Origin: Myxococcaceae bacterium
Lineage (GTDB): Bacteria; Myxococcota; Myxococcia; Myxococcales; Myxococcaceae
DNA length: 46,390 bases
Reading direction: 5' to 3'
NCBI GenBank assembly: GCA_019694595.1
Contig: JAIBBQ010000028.1
Coordinates: 1 to 46,390, forward strand
Of this stretch, positions 15,431-24,439 are shown piece by piece (within the stretch, counting starts at the first letter, position 1; each line of letters begins with the position of its first letter). The translations under genes and the position numbers were made by a program. A model generated the notes under the pieces. That model saw nothing but the letters and a program-made list of their open reading frames with translations. It was not told the origin of the DNA and made no database searches.

Positions 15431-17464
15431 TCAGTTCGACGCGGGTCTGCCGAGCGCGGCGGTGGTGGCGCGCAGCAGCGGGCCCGCACTCACCGGCTCA
15501 CCCGCGGCGTTCTTCATCCACAGGTCGGGGGCCACCGAGCCGAAGCGCGCCATGCGCTCGAACTCCGGCCCGAGCTTGCCGGCCTTGCGCACCTGCTCCT
15601 CGATCTGGAACGCGATCAGGTGCCCGAGCGGGTAATTGAAGAGGTACAGCGGGTAGCTGATCATGTGCGAGTAGATGCCGAGGATCGCGGTGTCTTTCCC
15701 GCCGAGCACCGGGGCGTAGTACTGGTTCCACACCTGGCGAGAGAGCGCGACGGTCGCCTCGCGCAGCTCCTTGGGGGTCGCCTTGGGGTGCTCGTACATC
15801 CAGTGCCAGACGCCCACGTCGACCAGGGCGACGCCGGCGATCTCGAACGTCATCCAGAAGTCGTTGAGCACCCGCAGCCGCTCGGTCTCGGCGTCGGGCT
15901 TGGCCTGGCCGAGCAGCTCGAGGTCCTTCGCCTGGAACACGAAGGCCAGCGCCTCGGTGAACGCGGTGTTGGGCACGCCGGACAGCAGCGTGTGATCGAC
16001 GTCGTAGAGGCTGAACACCTGCTCCACGTTGTGGCCGAGCTCGTGGACCGCGATGTTGTAGCCCTTGTAGTCCATGCCGTCCTTCCCCACGCGGGTGCGC
16101 AGGTGGGGAAAGTCACCGCGGCGGGCCGACTGCAGCGCGTGCCCCTGCCCGCGCGCGGGGTCGACCTTGATGCGGTCCGCGAGGTACTGCGCCCGGTCGG
16201 CCGCGAAGCCGAGCTCCTTGAGAATCCGGGGAATGTCCTTCGCGAAGGCGTCGGCGGTGGGGTAGCGCTTGCGGGTCAACGCATCGAGCTTCTCCTCGCT
16301 GATCGCGCCGCGCGCCACGAAGCCGTTGAACCACAGGTCCTGCGGCTCGAGCGGCCGGCCGAGCTTCTTCTGGATCTCCGCGCCCACCTGCCCCACCAGC
16401 GGGCTCTTGAGCACCTCTTCCAGCAGGCCCTTCACCCGGGCCTCGGGCATCTCGGCGCCCAGCGCAAAGGCCCGCTCGATGGCGGTCGGCGTGGCCGGTG
16501 CGTACGGGTCGGCGAGCCTGGAGGCGGCGAAGTTCGCCCACAGCTTCTGGTAGCGCACGTCGGCCTCGGCCTTGGCGTCGGTGGTCACCGGCCGCTTGGG
16601 CGCGTCGGTCTCGAGCTCGGCTTCCGGCGTGGCGGTCACCGCGTTGGTGAACGGGTTCCAGTCCACGCGCGGGTTGTCGATCACCGCCGCGGGAATGGTC
16701 TGGGTGACGATGCGCTCCATCACCTTGACGATGGTGCGCTGCTTGGCGAGCCCGTCGGCGTCGGCGTAGTTCGCCTTGAGCTCGTCGCGCAGGTTCCAGT
16801 GGCTGATGAGCCGCTTGCCCTTCGGGAACAGGCGGGCGCCCTTCTCGTCGACCAGGTGGTGCATCCACACGTTGTAGTCGGCGACGTAGAGGTCGCCGGC
16901 CGAGGTGGCCGCCGAGATGCCCGCCTGGATGTCGCCGGGAATGCGGCGCGCGAAGCGACCGGTGAGGCGCGCCTCGGCCCACTGGCGCCGGGTCCACCCT
17001 GCGCCCTCGGCGGTGCGCTGGTCGAGCGTGGACACCGGGAAGTTGAGCAGCGCGGCGAAGGCGGCCTTGGTACCGAAGAGGTCCTCGGTCACCCGCGCCG
17101 ACGGATCGTAGGCCGCGAAGAGCGGGTCGACCTTGAGCTGGGGCCCGAGGTCGAGCTCGCTCGCCTTGCGGCACTCGCGGCCGATCTCCAGCATGTGCCC
17201 GTCGATCTGCTCGAGGTTCGCCTCGTAGCGGTCGAAGAGCTTGTCGAGCTCGGCCTGCTCGGAGACGAAGTGCTCCTTCACGAAGGCCGCGAGGTCGCCG
17301 TCTTCGGCCTTCCACAGGGACTGCACCTGCTTGAGCCCCTGCTCCACGCGCGCTCGGGCGGCCTCGCCGTGTTGCTTCACGAGCTCGGCGGACAGCGCCT
17401 TCAGGTCGACGGCGGGCGGCTTCTTCGCAGGGGCGGCCATCAGCACCACGCAGAGCAGGAGCAT
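15431..17464 (-). CDS. Secreted zinc metallopeptidase (HELGH, M3/M2-like gluzincin)
   Basis: A 677-residue exported protein with a short signal peptide (MLLLCVVLMAAPA) and a mostly helical body. The zinc site is VHELGHNVEQ, about two-thirds along, and FTEALAF supplies the likely third ligand Glu, 25 residues after the second His. HExxH plus a distant Glu in a helical protein is the gluzincin plan, as in families M2 and M3. The exact family is not clear to me. An ACE-like peptidase is encoded 0.4 kb upstream beyond a cold-shock gene, and the two may be distant relatives. The start at 17464 has only a weak AAGG site. Probable role: cleaving peptides in the periplasm or outside the cell. Confidence 0.75.
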   Translation of the reverse strand: MLLLCVVLMAAPAKKPPAVDLKALSAELVKQHGEAARARVEQGLKQVQSLWKAEDGDLAAFVKEHFVSEQAELDKLFDRYEANLEQIDGHMLEIGRECRKASELDLGPQLKVDPLFAAYDPSARVTEDLFGTKAAFAALLNFPVSTLDQRTAEGAGWTRRQWAEARLTGRFARRIPGDIQAGISAATSAGDLYVADYNVWMHHLVDEKGARLFPKGKRLISHWNLRDELKANYADADGLAKQRTIVKVMERIVTQTIPAAVIDNPRVDWNPFTNAVTATPEAELETDAPKRPVTTDAKAEADVRYQKLWANFAASRLADPYAPATPTAIERAFALGAEMPEARVKGLLEEVLKSPLVGQVGAEIQKKLGRPLEPQDLWFNGFVARGAISEEKLDALTRKRYPTADAFAKDIPRILKELGFAADRAQYLADRIKVDPARGQGHALQSARRGDFPHLRTRVGKDGMDYKGYNIAVHELGHNVEQVFSLYDVDHTLLSGVPNTAFTEALAFVFQAKDLELLGQAKPDAETERLRVLNDFWMTFEIAGVALVDVGVWHWMYEHPKATPKELREATVALSRQVWNQYYAPVLGGKDTAILGIYSHMISYPLYLFNYPLGHLIAFQIEEQVRKAGKLGPEFERMARFGSVAPDLWMKNAAGEPVSAGPLLRATTAALGRPASN

Positions 17465-17481
17465 CGAAGGGACCTTCGGCG

Positions 17482-17529
17482 AGGGGGAAAATGAAAACGC
17501 CTGGCCCTTCTTGCGAAGGTCCAGGCGTT
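17482..17529 (-). terminator. Rho-independent terminator of the cold-shock gene
   Basis: AACGCCTGG (17496-17504) pairs with CCAGGCGTT (17521-17529), and an inner CTTC/GAAG extends the stem around TTGC. On the minus strand the hairpin is followed by TTTTCATTTT, a good U-rich tail. It lies 26 bases after the cold-shock stop codon and just before the metallopeptidase start, so the two genes are probably separate transcripts. Confidence 0.85.
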
Positions 17530-17554
17530 GTTCAACACCCGAAAGACGAGATCG

Positions 17555-17758
17555 TCAGACGGCGCGAACGTTCTGAGCCTGCAGACCCTTCGGCCCGCGG
17601 GTGACGTCGAACTCCACCTTCTGCCCCTCGGAGAGGGTGCGGAAGCCGTCCATCGAGATCGCAGTGTGGTGGCAGAACACGTCTTCGCCGCCCCCGTCCT
17701 GCGTGATGAACCCGAAGCCCTTCGCATCGTTGAACCACTTCACAGTGCCAGTTGCCAT
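17555..17758 (-). CDS. Cold-shock protein, CspA family
   Basis: A 67-residue single cold-shock domain that binds single-stranded RNA or DNA and melts secondary structure. RNP1 (KGFGFI, residues 13-18) and RNP2 (DVFCHH, about 26-31) are present; Cys replaces the usual Val in RNP2. The frame extends upstream to a GTG at 17833, but the ATG at 17758 gives the standard family start [10 protein letters not shown]. It has its own candidate promoter and a strong terminator, so it is probably monocistronic. A leader of roughly 48 bases is predicted. Confidence 0.97.
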   Translation of the reverse strand: MATGTVKWFNDAKGFGFITQDGGGEDVFCHHTAISMDGFRTLSEGQKVEFDVTRGPKGLQAQNVRAV

Positions 17759-17812
17759 TGTTGCTATCTCGTCCTTCTTTGGTGCGATGCCCTCGTGATT
17801 GAGGACGGCGAC

Positions 17813-17842
17813 CTCATATGGGGGAAGGGCCACGGATGTCCA
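17813..17842 (-). promoter_or_regulatory. Candidate promoter of the cold-shock gene
   Basis: On the minus strand TGGACA (17842-17837) and TATGAG (17818-17813) are separated by 18 bases. Each matches most of the sigma-70 consensus. The leader would be about 48 bases. The GC-rich surroundings make the TATGAG patch stand out. Confidence 0.35.
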
Positions 17843-17905
17843 CCCCCAGGGCCCGCGGTGATCCGCCCGTGAGACTTCAGCGGGCGGCCGACAAGCCGCG
17901 GTGCG

Positions 17906-19735
17906 TCACCAACCGCACTTCGCGCCGGCGTTCTGCTTCTTCAGGTACGCGCGCAGCGGCTCGAAGTACTCGAGGATCGGGGTGGCATCCATCTGCTTGG
18001 AGCCGGTCATCGCGTAGAGCGCGTCGGGCCACGGCTTGCTCGCGCCCATCGCCAGCATGGCCTTGAGCTTCGCGCCCGCCTCGCGGTTCCCGTAGATCGA
18101 GCAGGTGTGCAGCGGGCCCTGGTGACCGGCCGCCTGGCACATCGCCTTGTGGAACTGGAACTGGAGGATGCGCGCGAGGAAGTAGCGCATGTACGGCACG
18201 TTCGCGGGGATGTGGTACTTCGCGCCCGGGTCGAAGAACTCCTCGCCGCGGGTGCTCGGCGCCGCGACGCCCTGGTACTTCTGGCGCAGCGCCCACCAGT
18301 GCGCGTTGTACTGATCGGGCTTCACCTTCCCCGAGAACACGTCCCACCGCCACTGGTCCATCATGCGGCCGAAGGGCAGGAACGCGATCTTCTCCAGCGC
18401 GTCCTTCATCTGCAGGTTGATGAGGCCGCGGTCGTCCTTGGGCACTTCCTTGAGCAGGTTCAGCTTCTTCAGGTACTCGGGGGTGATCGACAGCGTGAGC
18501 GCGTCGCCGATCGCCTCGTGGAAGCCGTCGTTCGCCCCCTGCTGGAAGAGCACCGGCATCTTCCAGTAGTTCATGAAGTAGTAGTCGTGCCCGAGCTCGT
18601 GGTGCACGGTGACGAGGTCTTCCTCGTCGATCTTGATGCACATCTTGATGCGCAGGTCGTTGCTGAAGGTCACGTCCCACGCGCTGGCGTGGCAGACCAC
18701 GTCGCGGTCCTGCGGCTTCTTGAACTGCGAGCGTTCCCAGAAGGTGGCCGGCAGCGGGTCCATGCCCAGCGAGGTGAAGAAGCTCTCGCCGAGCTTCACC
18801 AGCTTCTTCTCGTCGTACTTCTGCTTCTGCAGCTCCTTGGTGACGTCGAGGTTGGTGACGCCCTTGTACGGCTCGACGAGCGGGTAGACGTTGCTCCATT
18901 CCTGGGCCCAGAGGTTGCCGAGCAGGTGCGCGGGAATCGGGCCGGTGTCGCTCACCTTGCCGGGGTACTTCTTCGCCAGCTGGGTGCGCACGTAGCAGTG
19001 CAGGTCGTCGTAGAGCGGCTTGAGCTGCTCGTAGAGGCGGTCGGTTTCCTTCTCGAAGGCCTCCGGCGCCATGTCGTAGCCGCTGCGCCACAGGTCGCCC
19101 ATGTCCTTGGCGCCGATCTCCTTGGCGCCTTCGTTCGACAGCTGCACCAGGCGCTCGTAGAGCGGGCGCATGTCCTTGGAGATGGTGTGCCAGCCTTCCC
19201 AGGCCTCGAGCTGCTCGTCGTAGCTGCCGCCCTTGGCGAGCACCGCCGACAGCTGCTGGATGTCGCGGCACTTCTTGGGGTCGGGCTCCTTCCCCGGCTC
19301 GACGCCCTTGCAGAACTTGCCCTTGCCGTACATGCCTTCGAGCTTGGCGGCGAGGTTGGCCAGCTCGGTACGCTTGTCGGCGTCGCTCGGCGCAGGCAGC
19401 GACTGCGAGACGCGCAGCAGATACAGCATGCGCTCGGTGTCGGGGTCGAGCTTGAGCCCCTTGAAGCGGAACGAGTCCTTGATGGCCTGGGTGACGTACG
19501 CCATCACGTCGTCGTTCATCGCCGCCGCGTTCCGCTCGGTGTCGTCGGTGATGTAGGTCGACTTGATCCACTCCGCGGTCGAGCTGCGGACCCAGAGCTT
19601 CGCCAGGTCCTTGTTCACCTTGGCGACGAAGGCCTTGGCCTCTTCCACGGTCGGCGCGGGAGCGGCGGGAGCTGCGGCGGGCGCCGCCGCAGGAGCGGAG
19701 ACGAGTACGGCCACCACGGAAAGGAGCGCGTGCAT
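17906..19735 (-). CDS. Peptidyl-dipeptidase A, ACE-like (family M2)
   Basis: A 609-residue secreted zinc dipeptidyl carboxypeptidase. An Ala/Pro-rich stretch follows the signal peptide (MHALLSVVAVLVSAPAAA). The catalytic motif VHHELGHDYYF and the third zinc ligand in FHEAIGD, 23 residues after the second His, are exactly as in family M2 (angiotensin-converting enzyme). Other ACE landmarks are the WAQEWSNVYPLVEPY region, the CHASAWD segment and the C-terminal PYMRYFLARILQFQFHKAMC block. Bacterial ACE-like enzymes remove C-terminal dipeptides and probably serve nutrient peptide breakdown in a predator. It starts 10 bases after the kinase gene ends, so it is probably the last gene of the accA-hisC-cmk transcript. 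No ribosome site is clear. Confidence 0.93.
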   Translation of the reverse strand: MHALLSVVAVLVSAPAAAPAAAPAAPAPTVEEAKAFVAKVNKDLAKLWVRSSTAEWIKSTYITDDTERNAAAMNDDVMAYVTQAIKDSFRFKGLKLDPDTERMLYLLRVSQSLPAPSDADKRTELANLAAKLEGMYGKGKFCKGVEPGKEPDPKKCRDIQQLSAVLAKGGSYDEQLEAWEGWHTISKDMRPLYERLVQLSNEGAKEIGAKDMGDLWRSGYDMAPEAFEKETDRLYEQLKPLYDDLHCYVRTQLAKKYPGKVSDTGPIPAHLLGNLWAQEWSNVYPLVEPYKGVTNLDVTKELQKQKYDEKKLVKLGESFFTSLGMDPLPATFWERSQFKKPQDRDVVCHASAWDVTFSNDLRIKMCIKIDEEDLVTVHHELGHDYYFMNYWKMPVLFQQGANDGFHEAIGDALTLSITPEYLKKLNLLKEVPKDDRGLINLQMKDALEKIAFLPFGRMMDQWRWDVFSGKVKPDQYNAHWWALRQKYQGVAAPSTRGEEFFDPGAKYHIPANVPYMRYFLARILQFQFHKAMCQAAGHQGPLHTCSIYGNREAGAKLKAMLAMGASKPWPDALYAMTGSKQMDATPILEYFEPLRAYLKKQNAGAKCGW

Positions 19736-19745
19736 GCGCGCGCGT

Positions 19746-21278
19746 CTAGGGCACCGACGGCAGCGTGTCGAGCACGACTTCCTTCTTCACCACCCCGTCG
19801 CGGGGCACCACCACGTCGAGGCGGTGCCGGGCGCCGTCGGGGCCCACCAGCGTCAAGGTGGCCGGGCCGGCCGACAGGTAGAGGTCGACCACCGGGGTCG
19901 GCCCCAGGCTCTGCTCACCGAGGTACACCTGCGACGGAGGCCTCGACTGCAGACTCACGCGCCCCACCCCCACCGACGGCGGCGGCGGCGGCGGCGCGCG
20001 ACGCACCCACACCGCGGCGGCGATGCCCAGCGCCAGCGCGAGCAGCGCCACCACCGCGAGCCCGGCGCGGCCGAGCCGCGGCGGCAGCTCGGTGGCCTCG
20101 CCGACCTGCGAGAGCTTCATTTCCGAGCGCGGGCCGGGGGGGCGCGGGGGCGTCAGGTGGGGCGAGAAGCGGTCGGTGGGGTGGGTCGACGGCTCGTCGA
20201 GCGCGGCGGCCGGCACCGGCAAGACCTCGGTGGCCAGCGGGGCGCGGGCGCGGCGCAGCCGGGGCGCCTCCGCGGTGAAGCCCGGCCTGCCGGGCCTGGT
20301 GCCCACCGCGTGGGGCTCGTCGAGCGTGCCCATGCGGCTCAGGAGCGCCGCGATCTCGGCGCGGCGCGTCGGGAAGCGTTCCCGCAGGTACGCCGCGCGC
20401 TGCTGGGGGGTGAACGGCTCGACGCCCGCCCCGAGCAGCGCGTCGAGGAAGGCGCCGGCGTCGGGAGTCCGCCGCTCGGGCTTGCGCTGCAGCGCGCCGA
20501 GCACCACCGCGTCGAGGGCGGCGCTCACTTCCGCGTTCAGGCTCGACGGCGTGGGAATCGGCGCCTCGTACACCGCCGCCATGTCCGCCGCGGCGCGCCC
20601 GCGGTGGAACAGCTTGCGGCCGGTGAGCAGCTCGTGGAGCACCGTGCCCAGCGAGAAGACGTCGCTGCGCTGATCGACCGACAGGTCGATCGCCTGCTCG
20701 GGCGACATGTACGCGGCGGTGCCACGCACCATGCCGGCCACCGTGCGCCGCGCGCTGCCGACCGCCTTGGCGATGCCGAAGTCGAGCACCCGGCCGACGC
20801 CGTCGAAGTCCACCATCAGGTTCTTCGGCGTCACGTCGCGGTGCACGATGGGCGGCACCCGGGCGTGGGCGTGCGCGAGCCCTCGCGCGAAGTCCTGCAC
20901 CGCGCCCACCACGAAGCCCAGCGGCAGGCGAGCGCCCTGCTCCCGCACCAGCGTGCTCAGCTCGTCGACCGTCGCCCCGCGGATGAACTCGATGACCAGC
21001 AGCACTTCGTCGTCGGCCACGTCGAGGTCGAGCACCCGGGCCACGTTGGGGTGGTCGAGCGACACCGTCAGCCGCGCCTCGTCGATGATCGCGCGCAGCG
21101 CCTTCTCGTCTTCGCGCTCTTCCTCGAGGATCCGCTTGAGCACCACCGGGGTGAAGGCGTGGGGGCCCGCGCGGGGAAAGGCGAGGAAGATCTCCGCCAT
21201 GCCGCCGACGGCCAGCCGGCAGAGCAGGCCGTACTTGCCGAGATCCTTGCCGGTGTAGGCGTCAGCGACGAAGGGCAT
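19746..21278 (-). CDS. Membrane Ser/Thr protein kinase with PEGA-like periplasmic domain
   Basis: A 510-residue Hanks-type kinase. Residues 15-280 are the kinase domain: Gly loop AVGGMAEIF (23-31), Lys48 in VVLKRI, HRDVTPKN (146-153), DFG (166-168) and the SPE motif (192-194), so it should be active. A Pro/Arg-rich juxtamembrane stretch leads to one membrane helix (about 404-425). Five or more prolines follow, then a small beta domain (438-505) resembling PEGA, probably sensing the periplasm or wall. The ATG at 21278 lies 17 bases inside the upstream BNR gene, so the two are translationally coupled. The substrate is unknown; the neighbouring cyclase and FHA-containing GltG are conceivable partners, but nothing here shows that. 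Confidence 0.93.
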   Translation of the reverse strand: MPFVADAYTGKDLGKYGLLCRLAVGGMAEIFLAFPRAGPHAFTPVVLKRILEEEREDEKALRAIIDEARLTVSLDHPNVARVLDLDVADDEVLLVIEFIRGATVDELSTLVREQGARLPLGFVVGAVQDFARGLAHAHARVPPIVHRDVTPKNLMVDFDGVGRVLDFGIAKAVGSARRTVAGMVRGTAAYMSPEQAIDLSVDQRSDVFSLGTVLHELLTGRKLFHRGRAAADMAAVYEAPIPTPSSLNAEVSAALDAVVLGALQRKPERRTPDAGAFLDALLGAGVEPFTPQQRAAYLRERFPTRRAEIAALLSRMGTLDEPHAVGTRPGRPGFTAEAPRLRRARAPLATEVLPVPAAALDEPSTHPTDRFSPHLTPPRPPGPRSEMKLSQVGEATELPPRLGRAGLAVVALLALALGIAAAVWVRRAPPPPPPSVGVGRVSLQSRPPSQVYLGEQSLGPTPVVDLYLSAGPATLTLVGPDGARHRLDVVVPRDGVVKKEVVLDTLPSVP

Positions 21279-22548
21279 CGCGCTTTTTCGACCTGCGGCG
21301 TGCGAGGACGGCGAGGAGCACCGCGAGCACGGGCCCCGCCGGGCCGGGCGCGCCGCAGCCGCAGCCCTTGGGCGTCACCGGCGGCGTGGTGCCGCCGTCG
21401 GTGCCCGGCGTGCCGCCGTCCGACGCCAGGCCGCCGTCGAAGCCGGGGAAGCTCGCCTGCACCACCGGCCACACCGCCCCGCACTTCTGCGCCACCGAGG
21501 ACCCCGCGGGGCACGCCAGCACGCCCTGGATGTCCTTCCACCGCAGCACGCCGGTGAGCCCGGGCGCAGCGGGGTCTCCGCGGCCGAGCACGTAGCCGTC
21601 GAGATCGTTGTCCGCGCAGGCGTAGTACGCGCCCGGCGCCACGCCGACGCAGGCGTTGCGCTTCGGGGCGTTCAGCGCGGCGAAGGTGCGCCCTTCGTCG
21701 GCCGAGCGGTAGAGGTGCTCGAAGCTGGCGGCGAAGGCGAGCGCGCCGTCGCTGCTGAAGGCGGCGGAGTTGAACGGCTGGTGCTCTTCCTGGACCACGG
21801 CGAAGGTCGAGAGCCCGTCACCGCTGCGCACCAGCACGCTCAGGTTGCCGGGGTCGTCGTTGACCGCCAGCAGCACCACGTCGGGCTTGGTGGGGTGCAC
21901 CGCGAGGATCCGCAGCGGGCCGTGCACCGGCACCAGCGTCGTCACCTCGGTGCGGGTGAAGCCCGTGCCCCCGGTGTCGCTGCGCAGCACGAAGGTGGTG
22001 CCGCCGTCTTCGTACCACCAGGCGCCGCCGTACACGCGTGACGGCTGCGACGGCGCGGCCACCACGTCGGTGAAGAAGAGCACCTCGCTCGACTGCCCGG
22101 TGTCCTGCCAGGTCTGCCCTTCGTCGGCCGACACCCGCACCGCGTTGGTGACGCCGAACTTGCCGCTGCTCGCCACCAGCCCCGCCGAGGTGAGCGCCAG
22201 GCCGCGCGCGCCCACGTCGGCGAAGGCGGGCACCGCGGTCCAGGTGCACTGCTGGTCCTTCGACTGGGCGAGGCCGAAGATCGACCCGGTGAAGGTGGTG
22301 CCCGACGGCAGCGTGACCGAGGTGGGAATCTGCCCCGCGCCGTAGCCGATGGCTTCCTCGCAGAGGTAGCTCCAGCTCGCCCCGCGATCGCGGCTCACCA
22401 GCAGCCCGAAGCTGGTGCCCACGGTGAGCTCGTCGGGGTGGCCCGGCCGCACCGAGACCTCGAGCGTCTGCGGCAAGGCGCCGTGGGCCCACGCCGCGGC
22501 GGCGCAGAGGACCACGGCGCAGGAGAGGACCCGGTTCACCGCGCGCAT
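21262..22548 (-). CDS. Secreted BNR-repeat protein with MYXO-CTERM tail
   Basis: A 428-residue exported protein. A signal peptide ends near AWAHGA. A beta-propeller-like body follows, with Asp-box signatures SRDRGASW, SADEGQTW and RSADEGRTF, as in sialidases and Ycf48-like proteins. A Gly/Asp/Thr-rich linker leads to a C-terminal sorting region: CGCGAPG, a hydrophobic helix (PVLAVLLAVLA), then RRRSKKR. That tripartite tail is the MYXO-CTERM signal, recognised by a myxosortase for anchoring to the myxobacterial surface. No sialidase catalytic residues are evident, so it is more likely a binding or structural propeller. It begins one base inside the cyclase stop (TGATG). Confidence 0.85.
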   Translation of the reverse strand: MRAVNRVLSCAVVLCAAAAWAHGALPQTLEVSVRPGHPDELTVGTSFGLLVSRDRGASWSYLCEEAIGYGAGQIPTSVTLPSGTTFTGSIFGLAQSKDQQCTWTAVPAFADVGARGLALTSAGLVASSGKFGVTNAVRVSADEGQTWQDTGQSSEVLFFTDVVAAPSQPSRVYGGAWWYEDGGTTFVLRSDTGGTGFTRTEVTTLVPVHGPLRILAVHPTKPDVVLLAVNDDPGNLSVLVRSGDGLSTFAVVQEEHQPFNSAAFSSDGALAFAASFEHLYRSADEGRTFAALNAPKRNACVGVAPGAYYACADNDLDGYVLGRGDPAAPGLTGVLRWKDIQGVLACPAGSSVAQKCGAVWPVVQASFPGFDGGLASDGGTPGTDGGTTPPVTPKGCGCGAPGPAGPVLAVLLAVLARRRSKKRDALRR

Positions 22549-23744
22549 CAGACCCCAGAGCGCCGCGCGGGCGCAAAGGTCCGCAGCGGCTGGGCCTTGC
22601 CCTTGACCGTCATCGGCTCGAGCTCCCGCCAGGCGTAGCGATCGCCCACCTGGGCCTGGGCCGATTCCGTCACCAGGATCGTCGAGCCGGCGGCCTTGGT
22701 GAGGCCTTCGACGCGAGAGGCGACGTTCACCGTGTCTCCGATGACGGTGAACTCGCGGCGCTCGGCGGGACCGATCTCGCCCAGCGTGGCCGGCCCGGTG
22801 TGAATGCCGATGCCGATCTGCAGCGCTTCCCTGCCCTGGCGGGCGCGCTCGGCGTTGAGCTGCTCCAGCGCCTGCAGCATCTCGAGCGCGCACTCCACCG
22901 CCTCCGCGGCGTGCCCGGGGAGCTTCTGGGGCGCGCCGAAGTACGCCAGGATCCCGTCGCCCATGAACTTGTCGACGTTGCCCTGGTGGCGCTCGACGAC
23001 CTCGACCATGCGGCTCAGGTAGTCGTTGAGCTGGGCCACCACCTCGCGGCTGTCGAGCGCCTCGCTCATCGAGGTGAACCCGCGGATGTCGCTGAAGAGC
23101 ACCGTGATCTCGCAGCTGCGGCCGGCCGTGACGGTGACCCCTTCCTCGGCGATCAGCTGGGCCACCGCGGGCGAGAAGTGCCGCGCCAGGTTGGCCACCT
23201 TGCCCACCAGCGCCACCACCCGGGTGGCGAGGTAGGCGGCGGCGCCGGTGGTCATCACCACCATCGCCCCCGAGCCGATGAACCACGAGCGGTCGGGCGC
23301 GCTCTGGGCCAGCAGCAGGAACTGCACCGGGAGCACGACCAGCCCGGTGACCACGATCACCTTGCGGCGCAGCGTCATCAGCGCCAGCACGATGAGGAAG
23401 CAGAAGATCGCCACCGCGAACATCGCGTTGGCCAGCGCCTGCGCCGAGCCCGACACCCGCTGCCACTCGATGAGCGCGAGGAGCGGCACGTCGAGGAAGG
23501 GCACGCTCCACGCGGTGGCGCGGGCGCTGCGCTGCCCGAGCTGCCCCAGCACCGCCAGGCCGATGGCGAGGCCCAGGTCGGCCAGCGGGCGGGCGGCGTA
23601 GGCCACGAAGTCGTCGACCGAGGAACTCGCCGCCGCCACCGCGGTCACCAGCACCGCCGCGCCGAACAACCGGGTGCTGCGCAGGAGGCCGGCCATGCGC
23701 AGCCGCTCGGCCTCGAGCGCCCGCCGGGTCCCGGCGTCGAGCAT
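22548..23744 (-). CDS. Membrane adenylate cyclase, class III
   Basis: A 398-residue inner-membrane cyclase. About five or six hydrophobic segments (residues 25-175) precede the catalytic domain (about 208-370). FSDIRGF (217-223) and FMGDG (260-264) supply metal-binding Asp219 and Asp263, and Lys259 plus the [10 protein letters not shown] motif (about 335-344) fit ATP as substrate. This should make cAMP. There is no HAMP or PAS domain; sensing would be through the membrane part. The ATG overlaps the cmk stop by one base (TGATG), and the next gene starts the same way. It sits between a nucleotide kinase and a surface protein/kinase pair. Confidence 0.92.
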   Translation of the reverse strand: MLDAGTRRALEAERLRMAGLLRSTRLFGAAVLVTAVAAASSSVDDFVAYAARPLADLGLAIGLAVLGQLGQRSARATAWSVPFLDVPLLALIEWQRVSGSAQALANAMFAVAIFCFLIVLALMTLRRKVIVVTGLVVLPVQFLLLAQSAPDRSWFIGSGAMVVMTTGAAAYLATRVVALVGKVANLARHFSPAVAQLIAEEGVTVTAGRSCEITVLFSDIRGFTSMSEALDSREVVAQLNDYLSRMVEVVERHQGNVDKFMGDGILAYFGAPQKLPGHAAEAVECALEMLQALEQLNAERARQGREALQIGIGIHTGPATLGEIGPAERREFTVIGDTVNVASRVEGLTKAAGSTILVTESAQAQVGDRYAWRELEPMTVKGKAQPLRTFAPARRSGV

Positions 23745-24439
23745 CAGCGCGCGCTCCGGGCCGCGACCACCTCGCGGATCCTCGCTTCCAGCAGGTGCAC
23801 CACGTCGGACAGCGGGAGCGCCGAGGAATCGACCCGCAGCGCGTCGGGCGCCGGCTTGAGCGGCGCCACCTCGCGCTCGCTGTCTTCCTTGTCGCGCTTC
23901 TGCTGCTCGTTGAGCACGTTGGCGAAGGGCTGTTCCTTGCCCTTCTCGAACAGCTCCTCGTAGCGCCGGCGCGCGCGAACGCCGGGGTCGGCGAAGAGGA
24001 AGAACTTCACGTCGGCGTCGGGAAACACCACGGTGCCGATGTCGCGCCCTTCGAGGATCGCGCCCTGCCCCGCCTGGAGCGCCAGCCGCCGCTGCAGATC
24101 GAGCAGCCCGTCGCGCACCACCTTGCGGCTCGAGACCTGGCTCGCGGCGAGCGAGTTCTCGGGGCTGCGGATGTCCTGGGACACGTCCACCCCGTCGAGG
24201 AACACGTGGTTGTGCTCGCCTTCCACCCGGAAGGTGATGGTGAGCGTCGCGAGGAGCGACCCCAGCGCCGCGTCGTCGTCGAGCGCGAGGTTGCGGCGGC
24301 GGGCCGCCAGCGCGACGCACCGGTAGATGGCGCCGGTGTCCACCAGCGAGAAGCCGAGCCGGCGCGCGAGCAGCTTGGACACCGACGACTTGCCCGCGCC
24401 TGCCGGGCCGTCGATGGCGACGATGAGCGGCCGGCTCAC
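23744..24439 (-). CDS. cmk: Cytidylate kinase
   Basis: A 231-residue cytosolic (d)CMP kinase that makes CDP/dCDP for nucleic-acid and lipid synthesis. The P-loop GPAGAGKSS lies near residue 11, followed by DTGAIYR, and [19 protein letters not shown] is the family signature. The C-terminal [16 protein letters not shown] fits the lid/CMP region. The start is a GTG at 24439 that overlaps the hisC stop as GTGA. The family is usually near rpsA in many bacteria; here it is fused by overlaps to hisC and a cyclase. Confidence 0.96.
   Translation of the reverse strand: MSRPLIVAIDGPAGAGKSSVSKLLARRLGFSLVDTGAIYRCVALAARRRNLALDDDAALGSLLATLTITFRVEGEHNHVFLDGVDVSQDIRSPENSLAASQVSSRKVVRDGLLDLQRRLALQAGQGAILEGRDIGTVVFPDADVKFFLFADPGVRARRRYEELFEKGKEQPFANVLNEQQKRDKEDSEREVAPLKPAPDALRVDSSALPLSDVVHLLEARIREVVAARSAR

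Noticed and set aside
15431-19735. Peptidase-csp-peptidase block as one operon
   Set aside because: A strong Rho-independent terminator (17482-17529) follows csp, and csp has its own promoter candidate.
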